A program made the translations under genes and the position numbers. A stretch of DNA of 64,000 bases from Frigoribacterium sp. Leaf415 (lineage in GTDB: Bacteria; Actinomycetota; Actinomycetes; Actinomycetales; Microbacteriaceae), in the NCBI RefSeq assembly GCF_001424645.1, contig NZ_LMQR01000001.1, positions 2,042,149 to 2,106,148 of the forward strand. The letters run 5' to 3'. Shown one piece after another: positions 43,653 through 52,149 of the stretch (position 1 is its first letter; every line of letters starts with the position of its first letter). The notes below the pieces were generated by a model, which saw nothing but the letters and a program-made list of their open reading frames with translations, ran no database searches and was not told the origin of the DNA.

Positions 43653-44396
43653 TCAGTGCCCGCTGAGCAGCGCCAGCACCGCGTCGTACCGTCCCTCGGC
43701 CTCGGCGTTGCGCAGGAACTTCACGCGCTCGACCAGGATCTCGTGGGCGTCGGGCTGCGCCTCGAGCAGCGCCATCGTCTCGTCGAGGAACTCGTCGAGC
43801 GGCATGGCCGACGGGTCGTCCTGCTGACCGAGCAGGGTGGTCTGCACGGCAGGCGGCACGAGCTCGACGACCTGCACGCTCGTGTCGGCGAGCTGCACGC
43901 GGATGCCTTCGCTGAACGAGTGGATCGCGGCCTTGGTCGCGTTGTAGGTCGGCGTGATCGGCAGCGGCACGCTCGCGAGCCCGGACGACACGGTGACGAT
44001 CGAGGCGGCGGGCTGCGTCTGGAGGAACGACGTCCACGCGGCGATCAGTCGGATCGGACCGAGCAGGTTGGTCGTGACGGTCGCCTCGGCGGTGGCGAGG
44101 AAGTCACCGGTCGTGACGTCTTCGGTCTGCATGATGCCGGCCATCGCGATGACGACGTTCGTCTCGGGCCAGCGTCGCTGCACCTCGGCCGAGACGTCGA
44201 CGACGGCCTGCGGGTCGGTGGTGTCGAGCTCGACGGCCTCGAGCCCCGGGTGGTCTCGGACGATCTCGTCGAGCAGCGCCCGGCGTCGGCCCGCCACGAC
44301 GACGGTGTTGCCGGCGGCCTGCAGGCGCAGGGCGAGGCCCAGGCCGATGCCGGACGTGGCGCCGGGGATGAACACGGTGTTGCCGCTGATCTTCAC
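43653..44396 (-). CDS. SDR-family oxidoreductase (DltE-like)
   Basis: A 247-residue short-chain dehydrogenase. It has the Rossmann motif FIPGATSGIGLGLALRL, AMAGIM in place of the usual NNAG, catalytic Ser in IVTVSSGLA and YNATKAAIHSF (YxxxK). The GTG at 44396 with GAAGGAG five bases upstream was chosen because the motif then falls at residues 8-24; the upstream open frame lies in the promoter region. It is divergent from an MmyB-type regulator, a common pairing in which the regulator controls the dehydrogenase. Confidence 0.88.
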   Translation of the reverse strand: MKISGNTVFIPGATSGIGLGLALRLQAAGNTVVVAGRRRALLDEIVRDHPGLEAVELDTTDPQAVVDVSAEVQRRWPETNVVIAMAGIMQTEDVTTGDFLATAEATVTTNLLGPIRLIAAWTSFLQTQPAASIVTVSSGLASVPLPITPTYNATKAAIHSFSEGIRVQLADTSVQVVELVPPAVQTTLLGQQDDPSAMPLDEFLDETMALLEAQPDAHEILVERVKFLRNAEAEGRYDAVLALLSGH

Positions 44397-44569
44397 GGTT
44401 GCTCCTTCGGGTGTGCCGCGCTCGGCGCGGCCGGTGGTGGTCGTCGCACCGACGACGGTCGGGGTGACGACCACCACTCTGACCCGGGGAGGCGCGGTGC
44501 GGCAGAGAGCGCTCGTCCAGGGATCGGCGCTCCCTGGTTGGCGGGTGCCGCGGCTGACAGCATGGGGCC

Positions 44570-45415
44570 ATGGACCGCGCCGACCTCGCCGACTTCCTCC
44601 GCCACCGCCGCGAGGCGCTGCGACCGTCCGACGTGGGGTTGCCCGAGGGTGTGCGTCGGCGTACCGCCGGGTTGCGTCGTGAAGAGGTCGCGGGGCTCGT
44701 CGGCATGTCGACCGACTACTACGCGCGGCTCGAGCAGCAACGCGGTCCGCAGCCGTCCGAGCAGATGCTCGTCGCCCTCACCCGGGGGCTGCGACTGAGC
44801 CTCGACGAGCGCGACCACCTCTACCGCCTGACCGGCCACCACCCGCCACGCCGGACGCGGGGCGGCGACCACGTCAGTCCCGCGTTGCGGCGGGTGCTCG
44901 ACCGGCTGGTCGACACCCCCGCGCTCGTCCTCAGCGACCTGGCCGAGACGCTCGCGCAGAACCGGCTCGCGGTCGCCCTGCTCGGTGACCAGATGCGGTA
45001 CGAGGGGCTGGCCCGCAGCGCGTTCCACCGGTGGTTCACCGACCCGGCCGAGCGCGCCTCCTACCCGGTCGAGGACCACGCGCACCAGCTCGAGCTGCAG
45101 GCCTCCGGGCTGCGGGCGGCACTCAGCATGGCGGGCGGCGGGGGCCGACCGCGAGAACTCGTGGAGGCGCTGCTCGCGTCGAGCGAGGAGTTCGCGACGA
45201 TCTGGGCTCGGCACGCCGTGCACCAGCGCTTTGACGACCGCAAGACGCTGCTGCATCCCGAGCTCGGCCGCATCGAGGTGGACTGCCAAGCTCTCTTCAC
45301 CGAGGACCAGTCGCAGACGCTGCTCGTGCTGACGGCGACGCCCGGGTCCGACGACGACGCCAAGCTGCGGTTGCTCGACGTGATCGGCGTGGGGCGGTTC
45401 GCCGAGCAGGGCTGA
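44570..45415 (+). CDS. MmyB-type helix-turn-helix regulator
   Basis: A 281-residue regulator. The N-terminal XRE domain is LADFLRHRREALRPSDVGLPEGVRRRTAGLRREEVAGLVGMSTDYYARLEQQRG, the diagnostic opening of the MmyB-like group, and the C-terminal ligand-binding PAS-like domain has LGDQMRYEGLARSAFHRWFTDPAERASYP and HQRFDDRKTLLHPELGRIEVDCQALFTEDQSQTLLVLTATPGS. It probably senses a fatty-acid-like or other small ligand. Divergence from the SDR gene across a 173-base gap suggests that it regulates that gene and itself. Confidence 0.9.
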   Translation: MDRADLADFLRHRREALRPSDVGLPEGVRRRTAGLRREEVAGLVGMSTDYYARLEQQRGPQPSEQMLVALTRGLRLSLDERDHLYRLTGHHPPRRTRGGDHVSPALRRVLDRLVDTPALVLSDLAETLAQNRLAVALLGDQMRYEGLARSAFHRWFTDPAERASYPVEDHAHQLELQASGLRAALSMAGGGGRPRELVEALLASSEEFATIWARHAVHQRFDDRKTLLHPELGRIEVDCQALFTEDQSQTLLVLTATPGSDDDAKLRLLDVIGVGRFAEQG

Positions 45416-45492
45416 GAGCTCTCGACGCCCCGGCCTGCTCCGCACCCGCGAAGATGGACGCACGCACGACGACGTGACACCGAGGAGACCGC

Positions 45493-46539
45493 ATGTCCAC
45501 GCAGACCCCGAGCACCCCGAGCACCCCGACCTTCCCCGCCGCGACGGCCGTCCCGTTGCGGGGCGGTCCGACCCTGCGCTGGGGCGTGATCGGCCCGGGC
45601 GAGATCGCCGGCGACTTCACCGACGCCCTGCACGCGCACACCGACCAGCGCGTGGTCGCCGTGGCCTCCCGCAGCCTCGGCCGGGCCGAGGCCTTCGCCC
45701 GCGCCCACGGCGTCGACACGGCGTACGGCGACCAAGAGGCGCTGGTCACCTCCCCCGACGTCGACGTCGTCTACGTGGCCACGCCCCACACCCGCCACCT
45801 GCCCGACGCCCTGACCGCGATCCGGGCCGGGAAGCACGTCCTGATCGAGAAGCCGATGGCGACCAGCACGGCCGAGGCCGACGAGATCGCCGCCGCGGCG
45901 AGCGCCGCCGGGGTCCTCGCCATGGAGGCGCTCTGGACGCGCTACCTGCCGCACACGACCGTCATCGCCGCGCTGATCGCCGACGGCGCGATCGGCGACG
46001 TGCGGCTCGCGACCGCCGACGTCGCCTGGGCCAACGACCTCGCGGCCGGCGGACGCATGACCGACCCGGCGCTCGGCGGCGGCGCGCTGCTCGACATCGG
46101 CGTCTACGCGTTCTGGTTCACCCAGTTCGCGACCGGCCACCCCGTCGAATGGCACGCCACCGGCTCGACCAGGGCCGACGGCGTCGACCTCGACGCGGCC
46201 GTCGTCACCCGCACGGCCGACGGGGTGCTCGCCACCGCGGCGACGAGCCTCCTCACGACGTCGCCCGGGCTCGGCACGATCTCGGGCACCACCGGGTCCC
46301 TCCGCACCCTGCAGAACCTCGTCTTCCCCGCGACGTTCGAACTGACGACCGGCGCCGGGTCAGCCGTCTGGAGCGACCCCACCGTCCCGACCGGCCGCCA
46401 GGGGCTCGCCTACCAGGCGACCGCCCTCGCGTCCTACGTGGACGCCGGGCTGCGCGACTCGCCCCTGCACTCCCTGGCCGACTCGCGGTCGCTGCTCGCG
46501 ACGATCGAGGCGACCCGCGCCTCCTTGACCGTCGTCTGA
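45493..46539 (+). CDS. Gfo/Idh/MocA-family oxidoreductase
   Basis: A 348-residue NAD(P)-dependent dehydrogenase with N-terminal Rossmann motif WGVIGPGEIAGDF (about 29-41), VYVATPHTRH and the EKPMA catalytic-lysine motif, then the C-terminal alpha/beta domain with GALLDIGVYAFWF. The family oxidises sugars, inositols or trans-dihydrodiols; the substrate is not evident. The last residues EATRASLTVV are encoded across the dispersed 11-mer (46515-46525). The ATG at 45493 follows GAGGAGAC. It is a single gene, bracketed by a palindromic repeat downstream. Confidence 0.9.
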   Translation: MSTQTPSTPSTPTFPAATAVPLRGGPTLRWGVIGPGEIAGDFTDALHAHTDQRVVAVASRSLGRAEAFARAHGVDTAYGDQEALVTSPDVDVVYVATPHTRHLPDALTAIRAGKHVLIEKPMATSTAEADEIAAAASAAGVLAMEALWTRYLPHTTVIAALIADGAIGDVRLATADVAWANDLAAGGRMTDPALGGGALLDIGVYAFWFTQFATGHPVEWHATGSTRADGVDLDAAVVTRTADGVLATAATSLLTTSPGLGTISGTTGSLRTLQNLVFPATFELTTGAGSAVWSDPTVPTGRQGLAYQATALASYVDAGLRDSPLHSLADSRSLLATIEATRASLTVV

Positions 46540-46541
46540 GC

Positions 46542-46607
46542 CCGCCGAGAAGTCACGACTCGCCGCTCACGTCCAGAGGTGAGCGGCACGTCGTGACATC
46601 TCGGCGG
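46542..46607. repeat. Intergenic palindromic repeat, copy 3
   Basis: Arms are extended to CCGCCGAGA and TCTCGGCGG. The copy occupies nearly the whole gap between convergent genes, beginning two bases after the oxidoreductase stop, where a bidirectional terminator would be expected. Confidence 0.85.
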
Positions 46608-46615
46608 ACGAGCCC

Positions 46616-46626
46616 AGGAGGCGCGG
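46616..46626 (+). repeat. Copy of the dispersed AGGAGGCGCGG motif
   Basis: Lies between palindromic repeat copy 3 and the anti-sigma stop codon (46628-46630). Confidence 0.7.
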
Positions 46627-46627
46627 C

Positions 46628-47485
46628 TCAGCTCGCGACCGGAGGCACCGACGCCACCGCGATGTCGTGCCCGTCCGCGGCACGGATCTCGACCGACGCG
46701 ACGTCGGACCGCAACACGGCGGCGTTCAGCCGGCAGTCCACGCGCACGTCCGACCCGAGGAACGCACCGGACTCGTACTCGCGCCCGTCGCCGCCGACCA
46801 CCACCACGGTGAACGCCGAACCCGTCGGCAGGCCGTCGATGCTGAGGACCGTCTCGGTGCCCCAGGTGTGGGCGACGAGGTCTCCGTCGAGGTCCACCCC
46901 GGCGGGCTGACCGACGAAGTCCACGTGCTCGACGGCGCCGAGCGTACCGGCAGGACCGGCCACCACCGTGTCACGAGGCGTCGCGAGGAGGACTCCGCCC
47001 CCGGCCCCGATCGCCAGGCACGCGGCGGCGGCCACGGCGATCAGCAGCGGGCGACGGCCTCTGCCGGAGCGGGCCGCCGCGACGTGGGGCCCGATGTGCG
47101 TGACCGACGCCTCGTCGGACGCGGTCCTGGCGCCGCGAAGGACGTCGATGTCGCGAGGGACGTCGGCTTCGAGCGGGACGCCGGCGCCGAGAGGGACGTC
47201 CGTGCCGCGCTGGTCCGGAGCCTCGGCGACGTGCCCGACAGCATCGACGCGCTCGCGCAGCCGGTCGCTCGGGGCCACGTCGTCCCAGCGGCCGAACTCC
47301 GAGAGTCCTCCGACGACGACGCCCAGCGATGCCAGCTCGGCGTCGATCGACGGGTCGGCAGCCCGCAGCTCGTCGAACTCGACGCGTTCGCTCGGCGAGA
47401 GGTCGTCCGCGAGCGCCGCGGCCACCAACTCGTCGCGACGGGCGTCGCCGTCACCGGCCCCCACCCCTGGCGTGCGGTCAGTCAT
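46628..47485 (-). CDS. Anti-sigma factor (RskA-like)
   Basis: A 285-residue single-pass membrane protein. The N-terminal cytoplasmic anti-sigma helix bundle is ARRDELVAAALADDLSPSERVEFDELRAADPSIDAELAS, without the HxxxCxxC zinc motif. A variable linker, a membrane helix (RPLLIAVAAAACLAIGAGGGVLLAT, about 148-172) and an extracytoplasmic domain with GLPTGSAFTVVVVGGDGREYESG follow. It should hold the adjacent ECF factor at the membrane until proteolysis. The ATG at 47485 overlaps the end of the sigma gene by eight bases. The first part of the linker is rich in repeats (DVPLGAGVPLEADVPRD). Confidence 0.85.
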   Translation of the reverse strand: MTDRTPGVGAGDGDARRDELVAAALADDLSPSERVEFDELRAADPSIDAELASLGVVVGGLSEFGRWDDVAPSDRLRERVDAVGHVAEAPDQRGTDVPLGAGVPLEADVPRDIDVLRGARTASDEASVTHIGPHVAAARSGRGRRPLLIAVAAAACLAIGAGGGVLLATPRDTVVAGPAGTLGAVEHVDFVGQPAGVDLDGDLVAHTWGTETVLSIDGLPTGSAFTVVVVGGDGREYESGAFLGSDVRVDCRLNAAVLRSDVASVEIRAADGHDIAVASVPPVAS

Positions 47486-47987
47486 CGGTCGTCTCCTGGT
47501 CGTCGAGGTGGGTGCGGAGGGCGCGCAGCGCGTGGAACACGCGGGTGCGCAGGGTCGCGACGGGGACGCCCGTGCGTTCGGAGACCTCGCGGTAGCTCAG
47601 ACCCTCGAGGTGGACGGCCACGACGGCGGCCCGGTGGTCGTCGCTCAGGCGGGCGAGCCCCTCGGCCATGCCCAGGCGCTCGAGCGGGTCGGCCACGCTC
47701 GCGACGGGGTCGGGGGCGTGCTCGAGCGGCACCACCGACGGCGTGCGGCTCCGCGCCCGGTGCACGTCGAGCACGACGCGGCGCTCGATGGCGAACAGCC
47801 AGGTGCGGACGCTGCCGCGGTCGGCGTCGAACGAGTCGCGGGCACGCCAGGCGCGCACGAAGGTCTCTTGCACGCAGTCCTCGGCCAGCGTCCGGTCGCG
47901 GAGGGCGTTGACGGCGAAACCGAGCAGCGACGAGCCGTGCTCGACGAACGCGGCGCGGACGTCGAGACCGGACGACCCCTCGCTCAT
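47478..47987 (-). CDS. ECF sigma factor (SigK/RskA-system type)
   Basis: A 169-residue extracytoplasmic-function sigma factor. Region 2 is AEDCVQETFVRAWRARDSFDADRGSVRTWLFAIERRVVLDVHRAR, region 4 is LSDDHRAAVVAVHLEGLSYREVSERTGVPVATLRTRVFHALRALR. The ATG at 47987 has GGAG four bases upstream. A longer form from the ATG at 48047, after GGAGGGCAGGCGG, is also possible and would add 20 residues. Co-translation with the anti-sigma factor and divergence from the CHRD/sortase pair suggest that this pair is in its regulon. Confidence 0.88.
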   Translation of the reverse strand: MSEGSSGLDVRAAFVEHGSSLLGFAVNALRDRTLAEDCVQETFVRAWRARDSFDADRGSVRTWLFAIERRVVLDVHRARSRTPSVVPLEHAPDPVASVADPLERLGMAEGLARLSDDHRAAVVAVHLEGLSYREVSERTGVPVATLRTRVFHALRALRTHLDDQETTDD

Positions 47988-48235
47988 CGGGCTCCGATCT
48001 GCCGCGCGGCCCGGGACGGGGCCCGCGCGACCCATGACGGCGATCATCCGCCTGCCCTCCAGCCTATCCACGCCGATCGCGGATGCCGACGGGGTGTACG
48101 TCCGCCGCGCCTCCCGCGTTCATCGGACCGCCCACGAACTTTCTCGCGACCGACGTGAACGCATCGGCTCCGCCCGACGTAGGCCCTGTCGAGCGGCACC
48201 CGCCCGGGCGCCGCCCCGTCGAGAGGACCCGGAGC

Positions 48236-48979
48236 ATGCCGAAGATGACGCGCACGACCAAGAAGACCGCCATCCGCACCCTGACGATCGGTGGTGCCGC
48301 CGCGACCGCCGTCACCCTGTTCGGCGTGACGCCCGCGTTCGCCGAGACCGAGGTGCCCGAACCGTCCACCTTCACGAGCGCCTACACGGTGATGGCGACG
48401 CCCGACCAGGTCATCAACAACGACGGGGTCGCCACCCCGGGCGAGCCCGGCGCGACGGGGACGTTCGACTTCCGCGTCAACAGCGACACCGAGGTCATCT
48501 GCTACGACATCACCCTGCGCGGCGTGACCGGCGACTACCAGAGCCCGGCGAAGACCGCGACGCACATCCACGAGGCGGCCCAGGGCCAGGCCGGCCCGCC
48601 GCGCATCGCGTTCCCGAACCCGGTCGACCGCGGGGACGGCACGCGCACGAGCAGCGGCTGCCTGCAGGGGCCCTTCACGACCGGTGTCATGAGCGCCGCC
48701 GGGGCCGACACGGGCACCGGCTTCAGCCTGAAGCAGCTCGAGGCGAACCCGGCCGGCTTCACGGGCGACTCGCACACGACCTCGTTCGCGGCCGGCGTCG
48801 TCCGCGGCCAGCTGACGCAGGTGCCCGTCGGAGGCGTCGACACCGGACTCGGAGGCGCGGCCACCGAGAGCGCGTCGGCCGGCGGTCTCGGCCTCGCGGC
48901 CGGTGGCGCCGGGGCCCTGGCCCTGCTCGGTGCGGGTGCGTACGTCCTGACCCGTCGTCAGCGCGCGACCCGGGCCTGA
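48236..48979 (+). CDS. CHRD-domain surface protein
   Basis: A 247-residue exported protein with signal peptide (basic start MPKMTRTTKKTAIR, cleavage near AFA-ETE at about 37), a CHRD (chordin-like) domain with GTFDFRVNSDTEVICYDITLRGV and ATHIHEAAQGQAGPPRIAFPNP, and a C-terminal membrane helix followed by TRRQRATRA. No LPXTG-like motif is visible before the helix, so whether the neighbouring sortase anchors it is open. The ATG at 48236 follows a GGAG. It precedes the sortase gene by one base. Confidence 0.85.
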   Translation: MPKMTRTTKKTAIRTLTIGGAAATAVTLFGVTPAFAETEVPEPSTFTSAYTVMATPDQVINNDGVATPGEPGATGTFDFRVNSDTEVICYDITLRGVTGDYQSPAKTATHIHEAAQGQAGPPRIAFPNPVDRGDGTRTSSGCLQGPFTTGVMSAAGADTGTGFSLKQLEANPAGFTGDSHTTSFAAGVVRGQLTQVPVGGVDTGLGGAATESASAGGLGLAAGGAGALALLGAGAYVLTRRQRATRA

Positions 48980-48980
48980 C

Positions 48981-49622
48981 GTGGGTCGCTCCCTGCCCTC
49001 GGTGGTCATCGTCGCCGCCGTCGTGCTGGCCCTGACCGGGTGCGCGGCGCCCGGGGCGGTCGCACCGACGACGGCACCGACCCCGGGGGCGGGGGCGGAC
49101 GCCTCGGCGACCGCGGCTCCGTCGGCGACCGGCACCGCGCCTCCTGCGATCGACGGGGTCGACGGGGTCGTCGGCGAGGGCGTCGTGCCGGCCGCCGTCT
49201 CGGTGCCGGCCATCGGACTCGACGCCCCGCTGATCGACCTCGGCATCGCCGACGACGGCACCATGGAGGTGCCGGTCGACGCGGACGACGTCGGCTGGTT
49301 CACCGGCGGGGGCAAGCCCGGCGGACGGGGGCCGACCGTCATCGCGGCACATGTCGACTCAGCCTCGGGGCCGGCCGTGTTCGCCCGGCTCGACGAGCTC
49401 GTCGTCGGCGACCGGGTCGACGTGACCACGGTCGACGGGGGTGTCGTGAGCTACGCCGTCACCGAGGTGGTCGACGTGCCGAAGGCCGAGTTCCCGACCG
49501 CGCGCGTGTTCGGCGCGCAGCCGACCGACCAGCTGCGGCTGATCACCTGCGGCGGCGTGTTCGACCGCGGCTCGGGCCACTACGACCAGAACCGGATCGT
49601 GTTCGCCGAACCGGTGGCCTGA
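48981..49622 (+). CDS. Class F sortase
   Basis: A 213-residue sortase. The N-terminus has a lipoprotein-like signal with lipobox ALTGC (Cys 21) and a Thr/Ala/Pro-rich linker; the catalytic barrel follows: VPAIGLDAPLIDLGI, VGWFTGGGKPG, catalytic His in VIAAHVDS, Cys in RLITCGG and Arg in YDQNRIVF. The set matches class F sortases of Actinobacteria, which transpeptidate at LPXTG-like signals. A GTG start lies one base after the CHRD stop. The LAFTG protein at 25.7-31.1 kb is the only clear sorting-signal substrate in the window, but LAXTG is usually a class E signal. Confidence 0.88.
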   Translation: MGRSLPSVVIVAAVVLALTGCAAPGAVAPTTAPTPGAGADASATAAPSATGTAPPAIDGVDGVVGEGVVPAAVSVPAIGLDAPLIDLGIADDGTMEVPVDADDVGWFTGGGKPGGRGPTVIAAHVDSASGPAVFARLDELVVGDRVDVTTVDGGVVSYAVTEVVDVPKAEFPTARVFGAQPTDQLRLITCGGVFDRGSGHYDQNRIVFAEPVA

Positions 49623-49655
49623 GTCCGGGCGCCGGGCGCCCGGCGCCCGGGCACA

Positions 49656-49717
49656 GCGAGATGTCACGACTTGCCGCTCACCGATGAAGATGAGCGGCAC
49701 GTCGTGACATCTCGGCG
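49656..49717. repeat. Intergenic palindromic repeat, copy 4
   Basis: Nearly perfect stem of about 25 pairs with one A-C mismatch and a 10-base loop, between the convergent sortase and M28 peptidase genes. A GC palindrome run (GGCGCCGGGCGCCCGG-like) precedes it. Confidence 0.85.
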
Positions 49718-49729
49718 CAGGCCCGGGGC

Positions 49730-50923
49730 CTACAGCACCCCGGGAGGCGCGGCGCGGGTCGGCCGCGTCAGGCTCGCCACGAGGTGCTCGACGAGCGGCA
49801 CGGTCCAGGCGACGTTCGCCGCGATGCCCCGGTTCGGCTCGTCGTCGGGCTGGTGCAGGCGGTGCAGGTCGTTGAAGGTCAGGAACGCGCTGGGCACGCC
49901 CGCGCGGTAGAAGGACGCATCGTCCGTGCCGGTCGTCGGCGGGAACCGGGTGACCAGTTGGAGGTCGGGCCGGGTCTCCGCCGCGTGCCGCAGCAGCGCG
50001 CCGCGGAACGCCGTCGAGAACGCCTCGGGCGCCCCGAACGCCTCGACGAACGACCCGCGACCGAGCCCGTCGACGTTGAGGACGTAGTCGATCGCGTCGA
50101 GCTCGTCGGTCGAGGCGCTGTCGACGAAGTGCCGGGACCCGCCCAGGTGCCACTCCTCGGCGGTGAAGAAGACGAGGCGGACCGACGCGACCGGCGGGGC
50201 CGCAGCCCACCGCTCGGCGAGCTGCAGCAGGGCGATCGTGCCGCTGCCGTTGTCGTAGGCGCCGACCGTGTTGAAGAACGAGTCGTAGTGCGCGCAGAGC
50301 AGCACCGACCCCTCGCCCGTGCCGGGGACGTCGACGATCAGGTTGTCGCTCGTCGCGGCCTCGACCGGACCGCTGTCGGCCTCGACCTCGAGCACGACGG
50401 GCTTGCCGTCGGTGATCCACTCGGTCAGCTGCAGACCGTCGAGGCGGCCGAGGGCGAGGTGCGCCACGTCGTGGTCCGACCCGGACGGCAGCGGCTGCGG
50501 TGCCGCGGGTCCGTCGTCGCGCGCGTGCAGGTAGGCCACCACGTCGCCGTCGTCACCCCGCACGACGAACTTCTGCCAGACCATCGAGTCGCCCCAGAGT
50601 CCCTGCGGGCCGACGGCCTCGACCGTGCCCCGGCGAGGCCCGTCGGTCGAGCCGCTCCAGAGCATCGGCCAGGCGGGCAGGTCGCGGGCGATCGGCTGCT
50701 GCACGGTGACCCGGGGAACGCGACCGGGCTGCCAGCCGGGCAGCGTCACGGGCTGCCGGGCGACCGGCCACCCGACCGCGGTCAGCCGCTGCTCGAGCCA
50801 GTCGCCGGCGGCCGCGATGCCGGGGGTGCCGTGGAACCGGGGGCCGTGCTGCACCAGGGCGACGAGGTCGTCGTAGGCGCGTTCCGCGCGCTGCGCCGCG
50901 TCCGGATCGGTGTCGTGGGTCAT
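49730..50923 (-). CDS. M28-family zinc peptidase
   Basis: A 397-residue aminopeptidase/carboxypeptidase-type hydrolase and last gene of the eight-gene operon. Zinc-binding motifs in order are LCAHYDSFF (His, Asp), GAYDNGSGTIALLQLAE (Asp), FFTAEEWHLGGSRHF (Glu pair), DYVLNVDGLG (Asp) and a late FLTFNDLHRLHQPDDE (His). A PA-like insert precedes the catalytic core. There is no signal peptide, so it is probably cytoplasmic. The ATG at 50923 overlaps the preceding gene stop (ATGA). It may hydrolyse an amide or peptide bond in the compound imported by this operon. Confidence 0.85.
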   Translation of the reverse strand: MTHDTDPDAAQRAERAYDDLVALVQHGPRFHGTPGIAAAGDWLEQRLTAVGWPVARQPVTLPGWQPGRVPRVTVQQPIARDLPAWPMLWSGSTDGPRRGTVEAVGPQGLWGDSMVWQKFVVRGDDGDVVAYLHARDDGPAAPQPLPSGSDHDVAHLALGRLDGLQLTEWITDGKPVVLEVEADSGPVEAATSDNLIVDVPGTGEGSVLLCAHYDSFFNTVGAYDNGSGTIALLQLAERWAAAPPVASVRLVFFTAEEWHLGGSRHFVDSASTDELDAIDYVLNVDGLGRGSFVEAFGAPEAFSTAFRGALLRHAAETRPDLQLVTRFPPTTGTDDASFYRAGVPSAFLTFNDLHRLHQPDDEPNRGIAANVAWTVPLVEHLVASLTRPTRAAPPGVL

Positions 50924-52149
50924 GTCGTTCCTCTCGGGGACGGCTCTCGGGTCGAAGTCGGGGACGGGGACGGGGACGGTGCCCACGCGGCGGTCGACGA
51001 CGCGACCGGCGGACCGAGGAGGCGCGGCGCGGCCCCCCGGGCGGCCTGCGCCACCGTCGGCGCGGGCACCCCGAGCAGGTGCTGGGCCACGCGGGCGACG
51101 TCGTCCGTCCGCCCGCGGAACCACCAGCTGCCGAACCGGTCGGTGACCGGCTCGGGACGTGGGCCGAGCACGGGCGTGCCCCGGGCCTCGATCTCGGCGA
51201 ACCCGCCGAGCCCGCCGTCGTCGTCGTAGAGGTGCAGGGAGTCTCCCCGCAGGCCCGGCGACTGGTCGGGTTCCTCCGAGTACTCGGCCGACGGGTCGCT
51301 GTGGCTGCCGCGCACGAAGAGCACCGCCCGGTCGTCGGCCGGGTCGCCGACGGCACGCACGTACCCCAGGCGTCCGGTGACGTGCGGTGCGGCGAAGCCG
51401 ATCTTGAAGCGGTCGGCGCCGGTCAGCGACACGGCGACCCCGCCCGGCACCTCGGCGAGCAGATCCCCCACCGGTTCGTAGTAGTCCGTCACCTGGGCGT
51501 CGGGCACGGCCGCGACGAACGCCGTGCCGCCCGCCCGCACCTGGTCGAGCATCCACGACTCGGCCTCGTGCGCGCCGTCCGAGGAGATCCCGAGCCGCAC
51601 CTCCGTCACGTAGCCGCCGTACTCGACGGCGTTGACGAGCGGTGTGCCGTCGGGGCCCGCGGCCGACGCGCCGCGCAGGTGCCGCAGCGGGTGTGGGGCC
51701 GGCCGGACGACGAGGCCCAGCTCGGCCCGGACGTGCCCGGTCGGCGCGGTGAACGCCTCGAGCTCGGCGATCCGCGACAGGGTCACGCGGTCGCCCGCGC
51801 GGTCGAGGTCGTGGCGGCCCGGGTCGAGCGACGGCGGCATCTCGTAGCTGCCCCAGTAATCGTCGCGGTCGCGGATCATGTAGGCGATCTCGGGGCCGAT
51901 CCAGACCCGGTCGCCGCCGACGTTCCAGTCGCCGCCGCCCACCAGCCCACCGAACTCGTCGTCGTCGCCGAAGGCGTCGGGCAGCCAGTTCTCGGCCTCG
52001 CCCGCGGCGAAGAACGGACCGTAGACGCGGCCCCCGTACGACGAGACGACCACGACGGCGTCGGGTCCGACGACCAGCCTCTCGAAGGCGATCCCGGCCG
52101 TGGTGAGACGCGCCTCGACGGCGGCCAGGTCGACGACGGGGCCGGTCAC
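50920..52149 (-). CDS. Unknown protein, galactose-mutarotase-like (DUF4380/DUF6786-like)
   Basis: A 409-residue cytoplasmic protein rich in beta strands. Notable motifs are VVVVSSYGGRVYGPFF, NWLPDAFGDDDEFGGLVGGGDWNVGGDRVWIGPE and the later GIVNAVEYGG-like stretch (NAVEYGGYVTEVRLG). The GGDRxWIxPE pattern recalls mutarotase-like beta-sandwich families of unknown function; the assignment is weak. The GTG at 52149 overlaps the TenA-like stop (GTGA). The C-terminal PRLLGPPVASS is encoded across the dispersed 11-mer (51017-51027). The operon context suggests sugar or sugar-derivative handling. Confidence 0.6.
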   Translation of the reverse strand: MTGPVVDLAAVEARLTTAGIAFERLVVGPDAVVVVSSYGGRVYGPFFAAGEAENWLPDAFGDDDEFGGLVGGGDWNVGGDRVWIGPEIAYMIRDRDDYWGSYEMPPSLDPGRHDLDRAGDRVTLSRIAELEAFTAPTGHVRAELGLVVRPAPHPLRHLRGASAAGPDGTPLVNAVEYGGYVTEVRLGISSDGAHEAESWMLDQVRAGGTAFVAAVPDAQVTDYYEPVGDLLAEVPGGVAVSLTGADRFKIGFAAPHVTGRLGYVRAVGDPADDRAVLFVRGSHSDPSAEYSEEPDQSPGLRGDSLHLYDDDGGLGGFAEIEARGTPVLGPRPEPVTDRFGSWWFRGRTDDVARVAQHLLGVPAPTVAQAARGAAPRLLGPPVASSTAAWAPSPSPSPTSTREPSPRGTT

